From Desulfosarcina sp. (lineage in GTDB: Bacteria > Desulfobacterota > Desulfobacteria > Desulfobacterales > Desulfosarcinaceae): a stretch of DNA of 12,276 nt. Below, in pieces: positions 1-5,047 of this stretch. Numbering within the stretch: the stretch's first letter is position 1; every line of letters starts with the position of its first letter. Where the stretch lies: NCBI GenBank assembly GCA_030642405.1, contig DAOWNV010000052.1, positions 1 to 12,276 of the forward strand, read 5' to 3'. The position numbers and the translations under genes are program-made. The notes under the pieces are model-generated. The model was not told the origin of the DNA, searched no databases, and was given only the letters and a program-made list of their open reading frames with translations.

Positions 1-456
1 AGGGATGTTGCGACATATGATCTGAAGCCGGAGATGAGTGCTTTTCAGGTGGCTGACGAAGTCATCGCACGATTGGATACCGGCAAATACGATTTTATAG
101 TCCTCAATTTCGCCAACATGGATATGGTGGGGCACACCGGTGTCATGGCCGCAGCCGTAACTGCCTGTGAAACCGTTGACCGCTGTCTTGCAAAGGTGCT
201 GAGCAAGCTTCTGGAACAAAATGGCGTGGCATTGGTTACCGCAGATCACGGCAATTCCGAAAAGATGGCCGATCCGGACGGAAAGCCATTTACCGCCCAT
301 ACCACCAATCCGGTTCGTTTGTATCTCGTGGACGATTCACGAAAAGGGGTTCGGTTGAACGAAGGCCGCCTTGGCGATATCGCACCAACCGTTTTAGAAC
401 TGATGGGACTGGAAGCGCCAAAAGAAATGACGGGCCGGAGCCTGCTGGCTACGTGA
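1..456 (+). CDS. gpmI: 2,3-bisphosphoglycerate-independent phosphoglycerate mutase, C-terminal part
   Basis: Interconverts 3- and 2-phosphoglycerate in glycolysis and gluconeogenesis; cytosolic, metal-dependent member of the alkaline phosphatase superfamily. The frame is open from base 1, reading RDVATYDLKPEMSA, a characteristic GpmI stretch, so the ATG at 34 is internal and the true start lies outside the window. About 151 residues of a roughly 510-residue family are present. Family motifs include VTADHGNSEKM (metal-binding D-H) and the later AHTTNPV metal-binding histidine segment. The C-terminus (APTVLELMGLEAPKEMTGRSLL) is complete and normal. It is followed after about 40 bp by recX on the same strand. 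Identification is firm. Confidence 0.97.
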   Translation, partial: RDVATYDLKPEMSAFQVADEVIARLDTGKYDFIVLNFANMDMVGHTGVMAAAVTACETVDRCLAKVLSKLLEQNGVALVTADHGNSEKMADPDGKPFTAHTTNPVRLYLVDDSRKGVRLNEGRLGDIAPTVLELMGLEAPKEMTGRSLLAT

Positions 457-498
457 AAAAGTAAGTTTAGTCAAGTAATTGGATTGGTTTTACTCCCC

Positions 499-993
499 AT
501 GGAAAAAAAAAACCGACGAAATTTCTATGTCGGCGGCCGTCAAACGGACACCGAAGCCTTAAAATGTGCGATCCGAATTCTGACCCGGAGAGACCACACC
601 GAAAAAGAGTTGATCGAAAAACTACAACTGAGACGATTTGAAACTATCGCCATTGAAAATGCATTGAAGAGGTGCCGGGAATTTGGCTATATCGACGATG
701 CTAAAGCTGCCAAGGTGATGGCAGAGCATTTGGCAGGACGGGGCAATGGTCCTTTAAAGATTCGCCGGGTTCTCGAACAAAAGGGAGTGGACGAAACGAT
801 TATCGAAAAAGCCTTGACTGTCTGCGGGGATGAGGACGATCAGCTTGAAAGTGCCCTTTATGTTCTCAAAAGAATTCGATTTCGACTCTATCGTGAATCG
901 GATCTGCGAAAAAGACGTGCCAAAGTTTACCGGTTTTTAAACGGCCGGGGTTTTTCTTCAGACGTAATTAGGCGTGCCACCTTGGAAATTTAA
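499..993 (+). CDS. recX: RecX family regulatory protein
   Basis: RecX proteins bind RecA filaments and modulate recombinase activity in the cytosol. The product (164 residues from the ATG at 499) is rich in charged residues and consists of helical three-helix repeats typical of RecX: the first repeat contains AIRILTRRDHTEKELIEKL, then CREFGYIDDAKAA, then GPLKIRRVLEQKGVDETIIEKAL. The C-terminal part ends KVYRFLNGRGFSSDVIRRAT, the usual last repeat. An in-frame TTG at 484 would add five residues (MVLLP). I prefer ATG 499 because the family begins with a charged segment, but neither start has a clear Shine-Dalgarno sequence. recX here follows gpmI rather than recA. Confidence 0.88.
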   Translation: MEKKNRRNFYVGGRQTDTEALKCAIRILTRRDHTEKELIEKLQLRRFETIAIENALKRCREFGYIDDAKAAKVMAEHLAGRGNGPLKIRRVLEQKGVDETIIEKALTVCGDEDDQLESALYVLKRIRFRLYRESDLRKRRAKVYRFLNGRGFSSDVIRRATLEI

Positions 994-1039
994 TTGTCTG
1001 TCATGCAGGTGGTTGGTGAATACAATGACCATCGCTTTG

Positions 1040-1639
1040 TCATCCGGCAGCAATAACCATCCGTTCAAGCGCTTCATAGGATTGAGCCCCAACCAGCCGC
1101 TGGTCGCCGATGACAAAAGTGGGGACCGCTCTGATTCCCATCTGACGAGATCGCTGCCAGTCTCGATCAACGGACTCCCGGAAGGTTCGCTGGTTCAAAA
1201 CTTCTTTGGCCGTTACAGTATCCAGGCCGATCTCTTCGCATATATTGAGCAGGACCTCTTGTCGGGCAATGTTTTTGCCATGCTGGAAATAGGTCAGGAA
1301 TACAGCGTGGTGGAAAGCGTCCCCTTGACCCTGTTCTTCGGACCATTTGCCCAACTCCTGGGCCAACCGGCTGTTGTAGGTCATGGTCCGTTCAACAAAG
1401 GGAAGCCCAAGTTCGCGTGCCACGCTTCCCAGTTTTGCTAACATGCCGGGGATATCCACCGGTTGACCGGCAAACATCTCTTCTAAAGATTTTCCTTCTT
1501 CAGGTGTTTCCGGATGCAGGGGAAATGCCATCCATTGGACGGTAACTGGATATGCGGATCGGAGTCTTTCAATACGCCCGGTACTGAAATAACACCACGG
1601 TCAGATGTAGTCACTAAATATTTCAAGTACTTGTGTCAT
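1040..1639 (-). CDS. Selenocysteine-containing DsbA/FrnE-like thioredoxin-fold oxidoreductase
   Basis: Predicted thiol/selenol-disulfide oxidoreductase of the DsbA family (FrnE / 2-hydroxychromene-2-carboxylate isomerase-like branch), without a signal peptide and so probably cytosolic. A conventional reading starts at 1531 (MAFPLHPETPEEG) and lacks the catalytic N-terminus. Upstream the same frame runs ATG (1639-1637), MTQVLEIFSDYI, TGA (1603-1601), PWCYFSTGRIERLRSAYPVT, then QWMAFPLHPETPEEG. The TGA replaces the first Cys of C-P-W-C, giving U13-P-W-C16 and 199 residues, about normal for the family. The C-terminal half holds the conserved QGDAFHHAVFLTYF helix and the cis-Pro loop (IRAVPTFVIGDQRLVGAQ). 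The ATG has AGGT 7 bases upstream. The first dozen codons and the start signal come from an integrated element; the original start lies at 5034. Main alternative: a nonsense mutation, unlikely because the same TGA is kept in the second copy. The function is inferred from the fold family. Confidence 0.9.
1577..1612. repeat. attL: left copy of 36-bp attachment core
   Basis: This 36-bp stretch beginning CCCGGTACTGAAATA matches 4978-5013 with one difference (A1592 versus G4993). It encodes, on the minus strand, DYIUPWCYFSTG of the selenoprotein. Left of 1577 the sequence is the body of the selenoprotein gene; right of 1612 similarity drops to a partly matching coding stretch (to about 1629) and then ends. 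This is the pattern of an attachment site whose left arm is chromosomal and whose right arm belongs to the element. Confidence 0.8.
1580..1596 (-). promoter_or_regulatory. Candidate SECIS-type hairpin after the Sec UGA
   Basis: In the mRNA, four bases after the UGA, GGUGUU-AUUUC-AGUACC can form a six-pair stem with a 5-base loop, including two G-U pairs. In the second copy (4981-4997) the U of the Cys16 codon is C, which turns one G-U into a G-C pair, so pairing is kept. Bacterial SECIS elements lie within about 40 bases downstream of UGA. This one is short, close to the UGA, and lacks the usual G at the start of the loop, so the assignment is tentative. Confidence 0.35.
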
Positions 1640-1751
1640 ATTCCTGACCTATTTTTCAGTAAAGCAAGATATATGACAATTTTTTACTTAACATATTGGC
1701 ACAATACTTGCCGACATTGCTCCCAATGGTGAGGGAAAGGAACATTAAATT
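1640..1751. promoter_or_regulatory. Divergent control region between selenoprotein gene and element integrase
   Basis: AT-rich 112-bp spacer between two divergent starts, belonging to the element. On the minus strand AGGTCAGGAAT directly precedes the selenoprotein ATG and supplies its ribosome binding site. On the plus strand GAGGGAAAGGAA precedes the integrase ATG at 1752 by about 10 bases. A weak minus-strand promoter may exist (TTGTCA, 17 bases, AAAAAT), but it is poor. The region matters because the selenoprotein gene has been separated from its original operon promoter by the insertion and now needs element-borne expression signals. Confidence 0.5.
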
Positions 1752-1958
1752 ATGAATAACAACAAAAGCAAAGGAGTATCAGTAAAAAAATTATTATTAC
1801 ATTATTTGGAAGATTATGCAAAGAGTCTGAAGTCTTATGAATCCAGCAGGTACAATTACATACCCATCAATGATTTCTTTGGGGGATTTGGTGTCAATCA
1901 GATCAGACCCATGCATCTAAAGCAGTATGTTCAAGTAAGCCGCTACGCGGCAGAGTAA
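1752..1958 (+). pseudogene. Tyrosine recombinase, N-terminal fragment (element integrase)
   Basis: Only the N-terminal SAM-like core-binding part of a phage-type integrase is recognisable: VKKLLLHYLEDYAKSLKSYE is followed by RYNYIPINDFF and IRPMHLKQYVQ, the normal 'short helix, T/S-x-x-x-Y, f..., i....i..y' pattern of these domains. No catalytic R-H-R-Y residues follow. The integrase-like coding ends at about 1935 (CAAG), where a different sequence beginning with a GCCGC-TAC-GCGGC hairpin starts; the last residues up to the stop at 1958 are read from that insert. Ribosome binding sequence AAGGAA lies about 10 bases upstream. Its position beside attL, reading inwards, is the classic place for the element's own integrase. 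The C-terminal part was not found downstream. Confidence 0.6.
1939..1951. repeat. Terminal hairpin of the IS91-like relic
   Basis: GCCGC-TAC-GCGGC is a perfect 5-bp inverted repeat with a 3-base loop, GC-rich in an AT-rich setting and only 4 bases from the CAAG junction. Rolling-circle IS91-family ends typically contain such hairpins. Its identity as ter or ori end is not determined. Confidence 0.5.
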
Positions 1959-2080
1959 CCCATCACCTACCAGATGTAAATCCAATACCGAAATCCCCCA
2001 CGCCTTGCAACAACCATCCTCCAAGTTTTAAACCTCTCCATAGTCTTATTCCACCCACATATAAAGGAGAGGTAACTGAA

Positions 2081-2798
2081 ATGAAAGTCTTGGTGGTATG
2101 AGTCAAACTGGTGCAAAAAACACGATAAAGCCATGCAATTCAACGGCAAGAGCAAACGAACGAGACAGGTCTATTTCCGATCTTTACGCATGCTCGTTGA
2201 ATTCTTTGGCAAAGAACCGGACAAGATCACCGAAGAGGAAATTCAAAAATATTTCCTGCACCGGAAAACAAAAGACAATTGGGCTCCCAACACACTACGA
2301 ATCGCCTTTTGTGGCATCAAGTTCTTTTATGAGCATGTCATCCATCGCGATTGGCACATCCTGAGGATACTGAAGGCTCAAAAAGAACAACGCCTGCCGG
2401 ATATCCTCAGTCGGAATGAAGTCCAACGGGTTTTTTCGAAACTGACCACCTTTCACAATTACGTGTATTTGGCCACCGTCTATTCATGCGGGCTGCGACT
2501 CAACGAAGGCCTGTCCCTCAAAGTCTCCGATATCTACAGCGACCGAATGATGATTCACGTTCATTGTGGTAAAAGCGCGAAAGATCGCTATGTACCACTG
2601 CCCCATGAAACCTTGTCCCTTTTGAGAAAGCACTGGAGCTGTCATCGTCACCCACAGCTTATTTTTCCCGCAATGAAAACAAACGGGAAAAATGCTGCCA
2701 AAATCGAAAATCCCATGGCCGTTGCCAGTGTTCAAGGGGCTTTTCGTAGTGCAAAAAATGCGGCCGGTATTCGAAAAAAACGTGTCACCATTTCATGA
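2081..2798 (+). pseudogene. Tyrosine recombinase (XerC/IntI-like), 5' frameshift and 3' truncation
   Basis: The readable part (from ATG 2133) contains the N-terminal core-binding domain (QVYFRSLRMLVEFFGKEPDKI, then EEEIQKYFLH) and much of the catalytic domain, with the first catalytic Arg in YSCGLRLNEGLSLKVSDI and the conserved GKSAKDRYVPLP strand. It stops at VTIS, exactly where the H-x-x-R box should begin, so the second Arg, His and the nucleophilic Tyr are missing. Upstream of 2133 the same frame reads WWYESNWCKKHDKAM, which looks like genuine protein, back to a TGA at 2082. The likely original start is ATG 2081, preceded by AAAGGAGAGG, in a frame that differs by one base; a single-base insertion near 2087 would explain this. 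The gene therefore appears inactive. It probably served the IS91-like element. Confidence 0.7.
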
Positions 2799-2965
2799 TG
2801 ACCTTCACGGTCCCCGAACAACTCCGGTTTTTTATCCGCAGTCATCAGCACGTGGGCTATGCCGCCATGTTCAAGGCCTCTTCTGAGGCCATGAAACTTC
2901 TTTGCACCGACGAAAAATACATCGGGGGCGATTTGCCCGGCTTTTTCGGTGTAGACCCACAATAA
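2786..2965 (+). pseudogene. IS91-type transposase, internal fragment
   Basis: In a frame different from the recombinase, bases 2795-2962 read MMTFTVPEQLRFFIRSHQ, then VGYAAMFKASSEAMKLL, then YIGGDLPGFFGV before a stop at 2963. I recognise this as the stretch of IS91-family transposases between the N-terminal zinc-binding region and the HUH/Y2 catalytic part, where 'vtFTvPe.lr...rshq..gY..lf...' and 'GG.lGFfGVLHTWG' occur. It stops just before the LHTWG and H-x-H segments, so there is no catalytic site. The direct switch at about 2793 from recombinase to transposase coding implies an internal deletion. Only about 56 residues remain. Confidence 0.65.
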
Positions 2966-2972
2966 CGTTGGC

Positions 2973-2997
2973 ATTCTTCTTTTTTAGGTGGAAGAAT
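2973..2997. repeat. Inverted repeat ATTCTTC-N11-GAAGAAT
   Basis: A perfect 7-bp stem with an 11-base loop that includes six T residues, lying 8 bp after the transposase fragment stop and at the change from moderate GC to AT-rich sequence. It could be the other end of the IS91-like relic or a terminator-like hairpin that insulates the cargo operon. The sequence alone does not decide. Confidence 0.35.
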
Positions 2998-3033
2998 TTC
3001 TGTAATGACAGACTATACTGTTCAATAAAATTA

Positions 3034-3062
3034 TTGATCAACCTAGTGAATTCGTATATTAT
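3034..3062 (+). promoter_or_regulatory. Predicted sigma70 promoter of the cargo operon
   Basis: TTGATC (3034-3039), a 17-base spacer and TATTAT (3057-3062) make a good sigma70-type promoter about 90 bases before the first cargo gene. The region around it is very AT-rich, so chance matches are possible. Confidence 0.5.
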
Positions 3063-3151
3063 TATATTTTAGATGCATCCAATTAATATAATTACCTAAT
3101 TTAATACAATTTTTTAACTTTTGCTTTCTACCGTCATTAATGAGGTTGAAG

Positions 3152-3802
3152 ATGGCTTTCAATGTTAAGACTGAACTAACAGACGTAAATTATGAATTGG
3201 TTTTTAAAGAAGCATGGATTGAAGGTGCAATCGAAAAAAACCGTTTGTCCATTGTAAAACAGTTCTTAAAGTCATTTCAATTGCGTCTAAACGACATAAA
3301 GTTCAATGACACCACCCTTTCAGAGAAATATATTTTTTTCTCAAGATTTTATGGTGAAACATTTTTAAATGTTAATTTTGGTTTAGAGCAAATTTATGTG
3401 ACAGTAAAACGTAATCAAAGTCAGGAAAAACTGAAAAAATTATTGACCAACATTTATGACATTGTAAGAAGCAAAACTTTTATTTCTCAACGTATTATCT
3501 TAAACCAACACATGATTGCTGAAAAAAATGTTAATGAATACCTTGAAACGCTAAATCCAAATACACCCGATGAGATTAAAGGCTTCACAACTGGTAGAGG
3601 TGTTTCATACAGGATGGCGGATAAAGATAAAAAAATGGAAATGAGCGTAGTTGTCACAAATTCTGCTATGCTTGAAAATGGAATATATTTCAATTTTGAT
3701 TGCCAATTTATGCCAAATCCCTATGACATAGAAACAGCAAGCGAACTGATCAAGGCAAAATATGATTTAATTACAAAGGCACTTAATTTGGAAATTGATT
3801 AA
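3152..3802 (+). CDS. Hypothetical cargo protein A (216 residues)
   Basis: I do not recognise this protein with confidence. It is soluble, with no signal peptide or membrane segment, and starts MAFNVKTELTDVNYELVFKEAWI. It looks like alternating strands and helices, with a Lys-rich middle (RNQSQEKLKKLLTNIYDIV) and a second beta-rich half (GRGVSYRMADKDKKMEMSVVV, then NGIYFNFDCQF) ending in a helix (ASELIKAKYDLITKALNLEI). The overall shape recalls TIGR04255-type proteins that occur in small defence or toxin-antitoxin loci, but this is only an impression. The start at 3152 is chosen over ATG 3140 because GAGG lies 6 bases before it; the upstream ATG overlaps that site. It is the first gene of a tight three-gene operon; the next ATG is one base after its stop. 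Codon use is AT-rich, unlike the host flanks. Confidence 0.75.
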   Translation: MAFNVKTELTDVNYELVFKEAWIEGAIEKNRLSIVKQFLKSFQLRLNDIKFNDTTLSEKYIFFSRFYGETFLNVNFGLEQIYVTVKRNQSQEKLKKLLTNIYDIVRSKTFISQRIILNQHMIAEKNVNEYLETLNPNTPDEIKGFTTGRGVSYRMADKDKKMEMSVVVTNSAMLENGIYFNFDCQFMPNPYDIETASELIKAKYDLITKALNLEID

Positions 3803-3803
3803 A

Positions 3804-4316
3804 ATGAATAATGGTAACATACACAACATTTCAGATTATAAATTAGAAACGGAGGTGGCATTAGATCGGCCAGAACCCCCTTCCTTGGCTCAGACAGAAT
3901 ATCTACAATCCTCTGATCGTACGATACCAAAAGTTTACAAGGAAATGGAAAGTTTTGATAAAGATTTAAAAGAGATAAATAAAACGCTTACTGACATACA
4001 AACTCACCTCAATAAAATTAATAATGATGCCCCATCAGTAATTAGTGATACAATAAATTCATTACCCTCCGATAATTATGAAACCATTAGGCCAATTAAC
4101 ATTATTTTGAAAATATATTGCGATGATGTAGTAGCGCTTTTACCTGAGCTTGAATTATTCGCTGAAGGTCAAAACGAATTTGAAGCCGTTAACAATCTCA
4201 AGCTGGAAATATTAGACTTAATAGATGATTTGGAAGAATTTTCGGAAACCGATTTGGGAACTGCTCCGAAAGACTGGAAAAGAACATTGAAACAGTTAGT
4301 GAAAAAATGCCGATAA
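3804..4316 (+). CDS. HicB-like domain protein, candidate antitoxin (cargo B)
   Basis: 170 residues from ATG 3804; a TTG at 3795 in frame is less likely. The N-terminal 90 residues are polar, with a probable short coiled coil (YKEMESFDKDLKEINKTL). From about residue 98 the sequence IILKIYCDDVVALLPELELF followed by EGQNEFEAVNNLKLEILDLIDDL matches the HicB-type partial RNase H fold: a strand, a 'pEl..fa.G.t..EA..nl' turn and a helix. It ends WKRTLKQLVKKC. HicB domains are antitoxin modules partnered by small basic HicA-like proteins; the next gene, overlapping by 10 bp, fits such a partner. The N-terminal extension takes the place of the DNA-binding domain that many HicB proteins carry at the C-terminus. 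Function is inferred from fold and arrangement only. Confidence 0.65.
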   Translation: MNNGNIHNISDYKLETEVALDRPEPPSLAQTEYLQSSDRTIPKVYKEMESFDKDLKEINKTLTDIQTHLNKINNDAPSVISDTINSLPSDNYETIRPINIILKIYCDDVVALLPELELFAEGQNEFEAVNNLKLEILDLIDDLEEFSETDLGTAPKDWKRTLKQLVKKCR

Positions 4317-4606
4317 AAGATTACCCTGAAAAAATAATTCGCCAACAAATCATAAAGAAAATAAAACCAAAAATTAAAAAAGGGCGTAGTCCACATTCAA
4401 AAGGGTATGTTTCTATTGATGGAAAAATAGAAGCAAAGGTAAAAATTCCAAATGATCATAGTCGGTTAATGAGAAACTCGAAATCTCAATATATAGCCAG
4501 CGCACTAAAACTTAATAATGATGAATTTAACGATTTGATTGATTGCCCTTTAAAAGGACCAAAATATTTTGAATTGCTTAGAGACAGAGTCCAGCACAGA
4601 CAATAG
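4307..4606 (+). CDS. Small basic HicA-like protein, candidate toxin (cargo C)
   Basis: 99 residues, start overlapping the end of the HicB-like gene by 10 bp, implying translational coupling. The first 35 residues are strongly basic (IIKKIKPKIKKGRSPHSKG). Then GYVSIDGKIEAKVKIPNDHS and SKSQYIASALKLNNDEFNDL resemble the strand - P-x-x-H - 'k..l..Ia..L.l...eF' order of HicA-like small RNA-binding proteins, and the tail runs CPLKGPKYFELLRDRV. The classical HicA 'GSHH' histidine motif is not obvious, although HSKGYVSIDG might correspond to it. The pair order here, antitoxin-like before toxin-like, is the reverse of the classical hicAB order but common in variants. Assignment is tentative; it is certain only that this is a coding gene in operon with B. 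Confidence 0.6.
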   Translation: MPIKDYPEKIIRQQIIKKIKPKIKKGRSPHSKGYVSIDGKIEAKVKIPNDHSRLMRNSKSQYIASALKLNNDEFNDLIDCPLKGPKYFELLRDRVQHRQ

Positions 4607-4704
4607 AGAGCAACAACTACTAACTGCATTCCCATCCCCCTTATTATCCACATCCTCAGATTTTCATATTAACCTATTCCCTGCTCAGAAAGCTGCCCAA
4701 TCAA

Positions 4705-4720
4705 GACAGGTATATCTGTC
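4705..4720. repeat. Imperfect palindrome GACAG-N6-CTGTC
   Basis: GACAGGTATATCTGTC has perfect 5-bp arms around GTATAT. It could be an operator or recombinase accessory site, or part of a weak terminator for the cargo operon, lying about 100 bp after its last stop. No T-tract follows, so a terminator is the less likely reading. Confidence 0.35.
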
Positions 4721-4799
4721 ATATCCATGATGTTAAGCCAGAATATTACAAAGCTTATCTCCAATCAAGGCAACATGCAATGGAAATAGGGTGTCGGGG

Positions 4800-4854
4800 G
4801 GATGGGTGAAATTGGATGGATTTTGTGGATGGGTATTGGTGGATGCTTTGGTTC
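4800..4854 (+). repeat. Four iteron-like GGATG direct repeats
   Basis: GGATG starts at 4800, 4814, 4827 and 4841, so units are 14, 13 and 14 bp long; the first three extend to GGATGG and are followed by T/G-rich sequence. The array lies about 130 bp from attR inside the element. Two CATCC boxes in the opposite direction occur at 4633 and 4651. Possible roles are integrase arm sites or a replication-initiator array; neither is proven. Confidence 0.5.
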
Positions 4855-4899
4855 ACTACATATTGCTCACTGCAAATCCTGTCTGAGTTTTTGCGTTTC

Positions 4900-5034
4900 T
4901 TATCCTCTGAAAGTAGGAATATATCTTAATATTGACATAAAAAAAAGAAGTAATATATAAAGAAAACAAGCATATATCCCGGTACTGAAATAGCACCACG
5001 GTCAGATGTAGTCGGAAAATATTTCGAGTATCAA
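4900..5034 (-). pseudogene. Displaced native 5' end of the selenoprotein gene
   Basis: TTG (5034-5032) follows AGGA (5047-5044) by 9 bases, just behind the proline dehydrogenase TAA (5050-5048), so this was a tightly coupled third gene of that operon. It reads MILEIFSDYI, TGA (5004-5002), PWCYFSTG, then leaves the att core into element DNA, giving a hydrophobic tail (YACFLYILLLFFMSI) to a TAA at 4902-4900. With UGA read as Sec this would be a 44-residue product; otherwise a 10-residue one. It matches the N-terminus of the intact gene (1639-1577): relative to that copy, Ser is TCC versus AGT, Leu CTC versus CTT and Cys TGC versus TGT, all silent. It has no thioredoxin fold and is surely non-functional unless the element excises. 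Confidence 0.75.
4978..5013. repeat. attR: right copy of 36-bp attachment core
   Basis: Matches 1577-1612 at 35 of 36 positions. To its right the chromosome continues into the native start and ribosome binding site of the selenoprotein gene and the proline dehydrogenase stop. To its left lies AT-rich element DNA that shares nothing with the gene body. The single core difference (G4993) changes the Cys codon from TGT to TGC, which is silent. Confidence 0.8.
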
Positions 5035-5047
5035 ATCTAAATGTCCT

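Larger units (their letters stand above)
1936..2965 (+). mobile_element. Degraded IS91-like insertion (recombinase plus transposase fragment)
   Basis: The segment starts directly after CAAG (1932-1935), one of the two tetranucleotide targets known for IS91, and its first 20 bases contain a hairpin (1939-1951) such as IS91-family ends carry. It holds a tyrosine recombinase gene followed by an internal piece of an IS91-type Y2 transposase, a gene pair I associate with some IS91-like elements. Base composition is closer to the host than to the AT-rich element around it. The right end is not clearly defined; 2965 is the end of recognisable transposase coding. Both genes are broken, so it is a relic. 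Confidence 0.55.
1577..4977. mobile_element. 3.4-kb integrative element inserted in the 5' end of the selenoprotein gene
   Basis: Bounded by the 36-bp repeats at 1577-1612 and 4978-5013, whose spacing is 3401 bp. Recombining the repeats would rejoin the native start at 5034 with the gene body at 1576 and restore proline dehydrogenase-selenoprotein co-transcription. The element carries a replacement 5' gene end, a tyrosine-recombinase gene beginning next to attL (now broken), an IS91-like remnant, and an AT-rich cargo operon. Base composition inside (3000-4977 particularly) is clearly more AT-rich than the flanking host genes. With both recombinases broken, the element is probably not self-mobile. 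Confidence 0.75.
4607..4977. other. Gene-free right end of the element
   Basis: 371 bases with no plus-strand gene. They contain an imperfect palindrome (4705-4720), two CATCC boxes (4633, 4651), four GGATG boxes at 13-14 bp spacing (4800-4845) and an A/T-rich tract directly before attR. The minus strand from 4977 to 4900 is the accidental read-out tail of the broken native selenoprotein start. The layout resembles the arm region of an integrative element, but no factor binding can be shown from sequence. Confidence 0.5.

Noticed and set aside
974..1441. Plus-strand open frame over the selenoprotein gene
   Set aside because: Antisense shadow of a convincing DsbA-family frame.
1040..1531. Cysteine-only reading of the DsbA-like gene starting at MAFPLHPETPEEG
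   Set aside because: It lacks the thioredoxin active site and first strand, while the same frame upstream through TGA supplies both with family-like sequence.
1577..1612. Repeat as a simple IS target duplication or tandem gene duplication
   Set aside because: 36 bp is long for an IS duplication, and the similarity extends as silent-site-diverged coding sequence beyond the core, which fits attachment sites with a gene-restoring arm better.
2973..2997. Inverted repeat as a definite rho-independent terminator
   Set aside because: The T-run is inside the loop rather than after the stem on the plus strand, and the stem is AT-rich.
4800..4854. GGATG array as a CRISPR
   Set aside because: Units of 13-14 bp with a 5-6 bp conserved part are far too short for CRISPR repeats and spacers, and no cas gene is near.
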